Part shown: positions 5,075 through 8,613 of the stretch, in pieces
How the letters are laid out: each line of letters opens with the position of its first letter
Numbering within the stretch: position 1 is the first letter of the stretch
Assembly: GCA_003132905.1 (NCBI GenBank)
Contig: PKZC01000411.1
Span: 1 to 8,613 of the forward strand
Direction of reading: 5' to 3'
Length of the DNA stretch: 8,613 nucleotides
Source: Bryobacterales bacterium
GTDB taxonomy: Bacteria > Acidobacteriota > Terriglobia > Bryobacterales > Bryobacteraceae
The notes under the pieces: generated by a model
The model's input: only the letters and a program-made list of their open reading frames with translations
What the model was told of the DNA's origin: nothing
The model's database searches: none
Translations under genes and position numbers: made by a program

Positions 5075-6670
5075 TTATTCTTTCAGATTTCGCACTACGC
5101 GGACTTGCGCGTCGGGGAACATTTCCTGGAAGCGCCGCACCTCGGGATGCGAGAGAGCGCGCTCGGATACGTCGTCGGGAGGTGGTTTCAGCTTTGGAGC
5201 CGAGGCTACATTCGGCTGGCCAAACGTAGTTTTCACGCGCATGGGACGGCCGGCGACTTTCTGCACGACCTTCAGAATATCCTTTTCGTTCATGAAAAGT
5301 CGGTAATCCTCGGGAGTGACAAACGTCAACTTGCCATTGGATTCCGCCACCTCTGAGTGCTCAATGGCATCCGCGGTTGTTTGCAGGCCGAATTCGGCGG
5401 CAGCCGCGTGAAGGCGGTCACGCCATGGGCCCGATTGGGGATTGGCGGTTAGGGGTTGGGGATTGGACGCTTGGGGTTTCGCGATTGGTGGTTGGGGATT
5501 GGACGGCGGTGGAGGTTTACGGGAAGGAGTTGGAGGCGCGCCCCCGCTGCCCAGATCCGCGAGAGCCTCTTCGATCGGCACCAGCTTTCCGGCTTGGATC
5601 AAGCGCAGCAGTCCAATTTCCAAATGGAGCCGGGGCTGCAAAGAGAACTGGAGGTCCTTGAACAGGTCGAGCGTGAGCTGTAAATAACGAGTCAGATCTT
5701 CTTCCGAGAATCCGCCGGCTACTTCGGTCAGACGCTCCTGCTCGCGCGCCGATGCCGCGATCAATCTGGTATTCGCGCCAGCAACTTTGGCCACCAGCAA
5801 ATTCCGGAAGTAACGGGCGAGTTCCCGGCAAAAGTGCTGCAAGCTGCGCCCATTGCGCTCCAGATCCATCACCAGGTCGAGCATCTTGCGCGAATCTTCG
5901 CTCTTCAGCGCGTCGGTAACTTCGGCCAGCGAATCGATCGAAAACAGCCCGAGCATCCCGCGCACTTCGACGGCGTCCAGCGTGGTGCCGCAGCATGCAA
6001 TGGCCTGATCGAGCGCCGATAGCGAATCGCGGACGCTGCCTTCACCGGCCTGCGCCAGGACGCTGAGCACCTCGGGATTGGTCTCGATTCCTTCCTTCCC
6101 GCAAATCTCTTCCATGCGTTTGACCACTTCGGCGAAATCGACCGAGCGGAAGCTGAACTGCTGGCAGCGCGACGCGATGGTGGAGGGGATCTTGTGACTT
6201 TCGGTAGTACACAGGATGAAGACGGCCCACTCGGGCGGCTCCTCCAGAGTCTTCAACAGCGCGTTGAAGGCTTCGTTGGTAATCTGATGCGCTTCGTCGA
6301 CGATAAAGACTTTATAGCGATCGCGCGCCGGCCGGTAGCGCACGTTCTCGCGCAGCTCGCGCATTTCGTTGATGCCGCGATTCGACGCCGCGTCGATCTC
6401 GATGACATCGGGTGAATTACCGCCCGCGATTTCCCGGCAACTGGCGCACACGCCGCAGGGCGTCGCCGTTGGGCCGTTGATGCAATTCAAGCAGCGAGCC
6501 AGAATGCGGGCGACCGTGGTTTTGCCGGTCCCTCGCTGGCCTGAAAAAATGTATCCATGCGCGATGCGTTGCTGCGCGATGGCGTTTTCAAGGGTAGTGC
6601 GAACGTGCTCCTGGCCGATCAGCTCCGCAAACGCTTGCGGTCTGTATTTCCTGGCGATGACCTGGTACAT
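5075..6670 (-). CDS. dnaX: DNA polymerase III subunit gamma/tau (DnaX)
   Basis: DnaX is the ATPase of the clamp loader and its tau form links polymerase and helicase. With start ATG 6670 the protein has 531 aa and the canonical opening MYQVIARKYRPQ. An in-frame ATG at 6715 lies inside the SRP RNA and is rejected. Walker A is GQRGTGKT (44-51). Zinc cysteines are 63, 72, 75 and 78. Walker B is VFIVDEAH (121-128), sensor 1 CTTE (154-157), and the SRC motif is 167-169. Domain III extends to about 365. A proline/asparagine-rich linker (about 377-415) is built from short repeats and is followed by a small C-terminal domain (about 416-485) and tail. No A-rich slippery site for making gamma is visible, so a single full-length product is likely. 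The start lacks a Shine-Dalgarno site; it lies about 20 nt after the SRP RNA. Confidence 0.95.
   Translation of the reverse strand: MYQVIARKYRPQAFAELIGQEHVRTTLENAIAQQRIAHGYIFSGQRGTGKTTVARILARCLNCINGPTATPCGVCASCREIAGGNSPDVIEIDAASNRGINEMRELRENVRYRPARDRYKVFIVDEAHQITNEAFNALLKTLEEPPEWAVFILCTTESHKIPSTIASRCQQFSFRSVDFAEVVKRMEEICGKEGIETNPEVLSVLAQAGEGSVRDSLSALDQAIACCGTTLDAVEVRGMLGLFSIDSLAEVTDALKSEDSRKMLDLVMDLERNGRSLQHFCRELARYFRNLLVAKVAGANTRLIAASAREQERLTEVAGGFSEEDLTRYLQLTLDLFKDLQFSLQPRLHLEIGLLRLIQAGKLVPIEEALADLGSGGAPPTPSRKPPPPSNPQPPIAKPQASNPQPLTANPQSGPWRDRLHAAAAEFGLQTTADAIEHSEVAESNGKLTFVTPEDYRLFMNEKDILKVVQKVAGRPMRVKTTFGQPNVASAPKLKPPPDDVSERALSHPEVRRFQEMFPDAQVRVVRNLKE
5437..5505 (+). repeat. G-rich repeat inside the dnaX linker (five GGGG tracts)
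   Basis: On the plus strand GGGG occurs at 5437-5440, 5452-5455, 5458-5461, 5473-5476 and 5494-5497. The 16-mer GGTTGGGGATTGGACG is repeated perfectly at 5454-5469 and 5490-5505, exactly 36 bp (12 codons) apart, so the dnaX frame is kept. The translated product is a run of NPQP/NPQ units in the DnaX linker. The strand with the G-tracts is the template strand of dnaX and could form a quadruplex. Confidence 0.75.
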
Positions 6671-6689
6671 GGAAAAATAAGCGGAGTAT

Positions 6690-6797
6690 GCCAGACCCCG
6701 GGTGATCCGCGGCACACGGATTAAACCGTTACCGTTGCTTCCTTCCGGACCTGGCGGGGTTCACAGCCGCCCGTTGCACGAAGCCCGGAGCCTGACA
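6690..6797 (-). ncRNA. ffs: 4.5S signal recognition particle RNA, small bacterial type
   Basis: The minus strand carries the hallmark SRP domain IV sequence CCAGGTCCGGAAGGAAGCAA, next to the GTGAACCCCGC side of the apical helix. The 5' stretch GTCAGGCTCCGGG (from 6796) pairs along 13 consecutive positions, G-U pairs included, with CCCGGGGTCTGGC (ending at 6690). This closes the long hairpin, so both ends are well defined to within a few bases (about 108 nt). The RNA binds Ffh and guides ribosomes making membrane proteins to FtsY. It lacks the Alu domain seen in long SRP RNAs, as is usual for most Gram-negative bacteria. It lies directly before dnaX on the same strand, a recurring arrangement. 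A U-rich stretch (TTATTTTT, about 6673-6680) follows the 3' end and precedes the dnaX start. Confidence 0.93.
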
Positions 6798-6803
6798 ACC
6801 TCT

Positions 6804-6815
6804 CATGCTAGCATG
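6804..6815 (-). promoter_or_regulatory. Predicted ffs promoter core and 12-bp palindrome
   Basis: The perfect palindrome CATGCTAGCATG contains, on the minus strand, TAGCAT (6805-6810; 4/6 to the -10 consensus). That would place the transcription start near 6797-6798, matching the 5' end predicted from the SRP RNA fold. The -35 region is weak (TTCGCC at 6828-6833 with 17-bp spacing). The palindrome might be a regulator site or chance. Confidence 0.35.
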
Positions 6816-6879
6816 CGGGGTCGGGAAGGCGAATGCGCCGGGTCCGGGATTGAGGGAAAGGCGATGTCCTACGGACAAT

Positions 6880-7692
6880 CTATTGCCACTCGATCCGATC
6901 GCCCGGCAGCAATGGCAGGCGCAACGCATTGGGATCGCCCGCGTCAACTTCCACCGGCGTGAGCCTGCCGGCGTCGAATCGCAGCAATCGAAGGCTGCGC
7001 GGATTCTTCGCCACGGCGTCCAACAAACTGCCCCACATCACGCTGCGCGGAGCGCCGTTGACGACGATTTCGATTTCCAGCGCCACGGTGCAGGCCTCGG
7101 GAAATACGGCGCAGTGCGGAGACGGCCCAGCGCAAACCGCGTCCGGATCGGCCATTAATCTGGATGCCAGGCGGTCTAATTCGTCAATCGAACTGGCGCC
7201 CAGCAGAACCGCTCCCCGGGTATCGGCCTTCTGCCGAAACACGATTTGGAAGAAGTAGCGATAGTAGCGGTAATGCAATCGCGATGCGCCGATCAGTTCC
7301 TGAACCGGTGGTTGATCGGCCGGACGCCGTTCCAATCCCGATTTCACCGAGATCAAGCGCAGGCTGCGGGGCCGAACTTGATACACCGCCTGTTCGGTGC
7401 CAATGTAATTGGCGATGCCGTGCTTCGGCGCGCCCTGGCGATAGTAGGCATCTTCGATATGTAATTCGGTGTTCGGATGCAGCAGCCAGCCTTGGGTTTC
7501 ACCGACGTCGCTGTATCGGCTGAGCACTTCCGGAAAGGGAGTGTCCCTCGCGTCTGGCGACCGAAGCAGGTAGTTCGGTTGCGCCCCTACGACCCGGAAA
7601 GATCCCCGGCCGCGGGAAGGCATGCAAGAGGATAAGAATAAGGCCGCGCTTGCGAGCGCAAAACCTTTGCGAGCCCGATTGGAACAAGGCAT
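6880..7692 (-). CDS. Putative lipoprotein, function unknown (possible SLBB/GfcC-like C-terminus)
   Basis: I do not recognise this 270-aa protein as a named family. Residues 1-23 form a lipoprotein signal: basic start (RARK, 6-9), hydrophobic core (10-19) and lipobox LSSC with Cys23 as the predicted lipidated residue. The mature part is soluble and would be anchored to a membrane on the periplasmic side. A YYRYFFQIVFRQK stretch lies at about 148-160. Residues about 205-270 read VVNGAPRSVMWGSLLDAV, then LTPVEVDA and LLPGDRIEWQ, the latter reminiscent of SLBB/GfcC-like domains of polysaccharide export proteins. That link is weak and made by eye. No polysaccharide genes are nearby. It is divergent from the XdhC gene across 89 bp and ends about 80 bp before the SRP RNA. 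A -10-like TCTAAT lies 8 nt before the ATG and no good Shine-Dalgarno site is present. Confidence 0.7.
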   Translation of the reverse strand: MPCSNRARKGFALASAALFLSSCMPSRGRGSFRVVGAQPNYLLRSPDARDTPFPEVLSRYSDVGETQGWLLHPNTELHIEDAYYRQGAPKHGIANYIGTEQAVYQVRPRSLRLISVKSGLERRPADQPPVQELIGASRLHYRYYRYFFQIVFRQKADTRGAVLLGASSIDELDRLASRLMADPDAVCAGPSPHCAVFPEACTVALEIEIVVNGAPRSVMWGSLLDAVAKNPRSLRLLRFDAGRLTPVEVDAGDPNALRLPLLPGDRIEWQ

Positions 7693-7700
7693 TCTCTGGG

Positions 7701-7706
7701 ATTAGA
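7701..7706 (-). promoter_or_regulatory. -10-like hexamer 8 nt before the lipoprotein start
   Basis: TCTAAT on the minus strand matches TATAAT at five of six positions and is separated from ATG 7692 by 8 nt (CCCAGAGA). Transcription would begin at or within about two bases of the start codon. No convincing -35 element is seen at 16-18 bp. Confidence 0.4.
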
Positions 7707-7767
7707 CACCGCTTCGGAAACGCAAGTTCCAGGGCCCCGGCTCGCCATTCTGCGCCCCGCCGCACGC

Positions 7768-7773
7768 TATAAT
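7768..7773 (+). promoter_or_regulatory. -10 consensus hexamer 8 nt before xdhC start
   Basis: A perfect TATAAT ends 8 nt before ATG 7782, so the predicted transcript starts at or beside the start codon. No Shine-Dalgarno sequence fits in the gap. A -35 element is not obvious at 16-18 bp. Confidence 0.5.
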
Positions 7774-7781
7774 TCAATGGA

Positions 7782-8613
7782 ATGGATATATATGAGGAGG
7801 TCGTCCGCCTGCGCCGGCTTGGCCAGAAGTGCGCCGTGGCCACCATCGTCCAGGTGAACGGCTCCATTCCCAGCTACGAAAGCGCAAAATTGCTGGTGCG
7901 CGAAGACGGCTCCATGATCGGCACCATCGGCGGAGGCTGCGTGGAAGCGGAGGTCTGGAACGCCGCGCGCGAAGTGATGGAAACCGAGCGGGCGCGCCAG
8001 ATGAATTTCAGCCTGGGCCAGGACGCCGCCTACGACAATGGCCTGATCTGCGGAGGACAACTTAGCGTGTTTGTCGAGCCCGTGGTGCCTCAGCCGCGCG
8101 TCTTCATCTTTGGCGCCGGCCACATTTCCAAAAGCATCTCCAAGGTCGCCGTGATGGCGGGATTTGCCTCGGTGGTGGTGGATAATCGCGAGGCGTTCGC
8201 CAACCGCGAGCGCTTCCCGGAAGCTGACGAAGTTTATTCGGAAGAATACGAAGAAGTTTTCCCCAAGCTCCCCGTTCGCGACACCAGCTACTTGGTGATT
8301 GTCACACGCGGTCATCGCGACGACATGCGAGTGCTGCGCTGGGCGGTAGAGACCAACGCCAAATACATCGCTATGATCGGCAGCAAGCGCAAGGTGATCG
8401 GCGTGGTGAAGGAATTAGAGAAGGAAGGCATCGCGCGCGCCAGCTTCGAGCGCGTTTTCGCGCCGATGGGGCTTGAGATTGGCGCCATCACTCCCGAAGA
8501 GATCGCCGTCTCGGTGGTGGCCGAAATGATCGCCGTTCGCCGCGCGCCGGATTCGGAGTGGCGCAACGCCGCCAAATCGATCTTCGCCAGTGAGGCATCG
8601 CGAGCCATCCTCA
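7782..8613 (+). CDS. xdhC: XdhC/CoxI family protein (molybdenum hydroxylase maturation), 3' end outside window
   Basis: The frame is open from ATG 7782 to the window edge (277 codons plus one base, no stop). XdhC proteins bind molybdenum cofactor and promote its sulfuration and insertion into xanthine dehydrogenase-type enzymes; CoxI proteins do the like for CO dehydrogenase-type enzymes. The XdhC/CoxI domain is near residues 12-100, with NGSIPSYESAKLLV (26-39), GTIGGGCVEAEVW (47-59) and the conserved ICGGQL (89-94). The Rossmann-type XdhC C-terminal domain begins with VFIFGAGHI (107-115). It continues with VTRGHRDD (174-181), AMIGSKRK (197-204) and EIGAITPEEIAVSVVAEM (232-249). These make the family call firm and suggest the gene is nearly complete. 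No hydroxylase gene lies within the window; it may lie to the right. The longer antisense frame opposite it is not considered coding. Confidence 0.9.
   Translation, partial: MDIYEEVVRLRRLGQKCAVATIVQVNGSIPSYESAKLLVREDGSMIGTIGGGCVEAEVWNAAREVMETERARQMNFSLGQDAAYDNGLICGGQLSVFVEPVVPQPRVFIFGAGHISKSISKVAVMAGFASVVVDNREAFANRERFPEADEVYSEEYEEVFPKLPVRDTSYLVIVTRGHRDDMRVLRWAVETNAKYIAMIGSKRKVIGVVKELEKEGIARASFERVFAPMGLEIGAITPEEIAVSVVAEMIAVRRAPDSEWRNAAKSIFASEASRAIL

Noticed and set aside
5075..5700. Programmed frameshift in dnaX making a gamma form
   Set aside because: I saw no A-rich slippery heptamer or A-run in the linker region. The C-runs there are broken up, so a frameshift cannot be supported.
5517..5996. 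159-codon minus-strand frame overlapping dnaX
   Set aside because: It is an Arg/Ala-rich shadow of the DnaX reading frame with no motif of its own.
6671..6715. Upstream in-frame ATG extending dnaX by 15 codons
   Set aside because: The extension lies inside the SRP RNA 3' strand, and DnaX proteins begin at MYQV-like sequence, so ATG 6670 is preferred.
7767..8315. 182-codon minus-strand frame opposite xdhC
   Set aside because: It is antisense to conserved XdhC motifs. The His/Ala/Asp-rich product looks like the complement of a coding region, not a protein family.

Overview
The window (about 58-60% GC by eye) reads as a chromosomal housekeeping segment of a flagellated, Gram-negative-type bacterium. 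The best guess is an Acidobacteriota member of the Solibacter/Bryobacter type. This is inferred from a PEP-CTERM-like mini-protein, a lipoprotein, the SRP RNA-dnaX-ybaB-recR gene order and short G-rich repeats; it is not proven. No tRNA, rRNA, CRISPR array, insertion sequence, integrase or phage gene is visible.

Layout. Bases 1-96 hold a purine-rich short repeat that folds into a hairpin followed by a T-run. FliM, a flagellar switch protein, is on the minus strand (95-1057). Diverging from it is mtaB, a radical-SAM tRNA methylthiotransferase (1153-2439, plus). Its 3' end overlaps by 51 bp the end of a convergent minus-strand sterol desaturase/fatty acid hydroxylase family gene (2389-3252). 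Twenty bases upstream of that gene, on the same strand, is a 51-residue ORF (3273-3428). It consists almost only of a signal peptide plus a PEP-CTERM-like sorting tail, and it has the only strong Shine-Dalgarno site seen in the window. A GNAT acetyltransferase follows (3541-4083, minus).

The minus-strand block 4131-6797 is a classic information-processing cluster. In transcription order it holds the 4.5S SRP RNA (ffs), dnaX (clamp loader tau/gamma), ybaB/ebfC (nucleoid-associated protein) and recR (recombinational repair). Spacings are short: about 20 nt from ffs to dnaX, 8 nt from dnaX to ybaB and 27 nt from ybaB to recR. A dispersed-type palindrome sits between recR and the GNAT gene and supplies the GNAT start codon. 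Upstream of ffs is a putative lipoprotein of unknown role (6880-7692, minus). Diverging from it is an XdhC/CoxI-family gene (7782 to the right edge, plus, incomplete), implicated in maturation of molybdenum hydroxylases.

The main oddities are the minimal PEP-CTERM-like protein; -10-like hexamers only 6-8 nt from the start codons of mtaB, the lipoprotein and xdhC, suggesting leaderless or near-leaderless mRNAs; an in-frame repeat with five GGGG tracts in the dnaX linker; and the repeat-derived start of the GNAT gene. No clearly new multi-gene system is visible.
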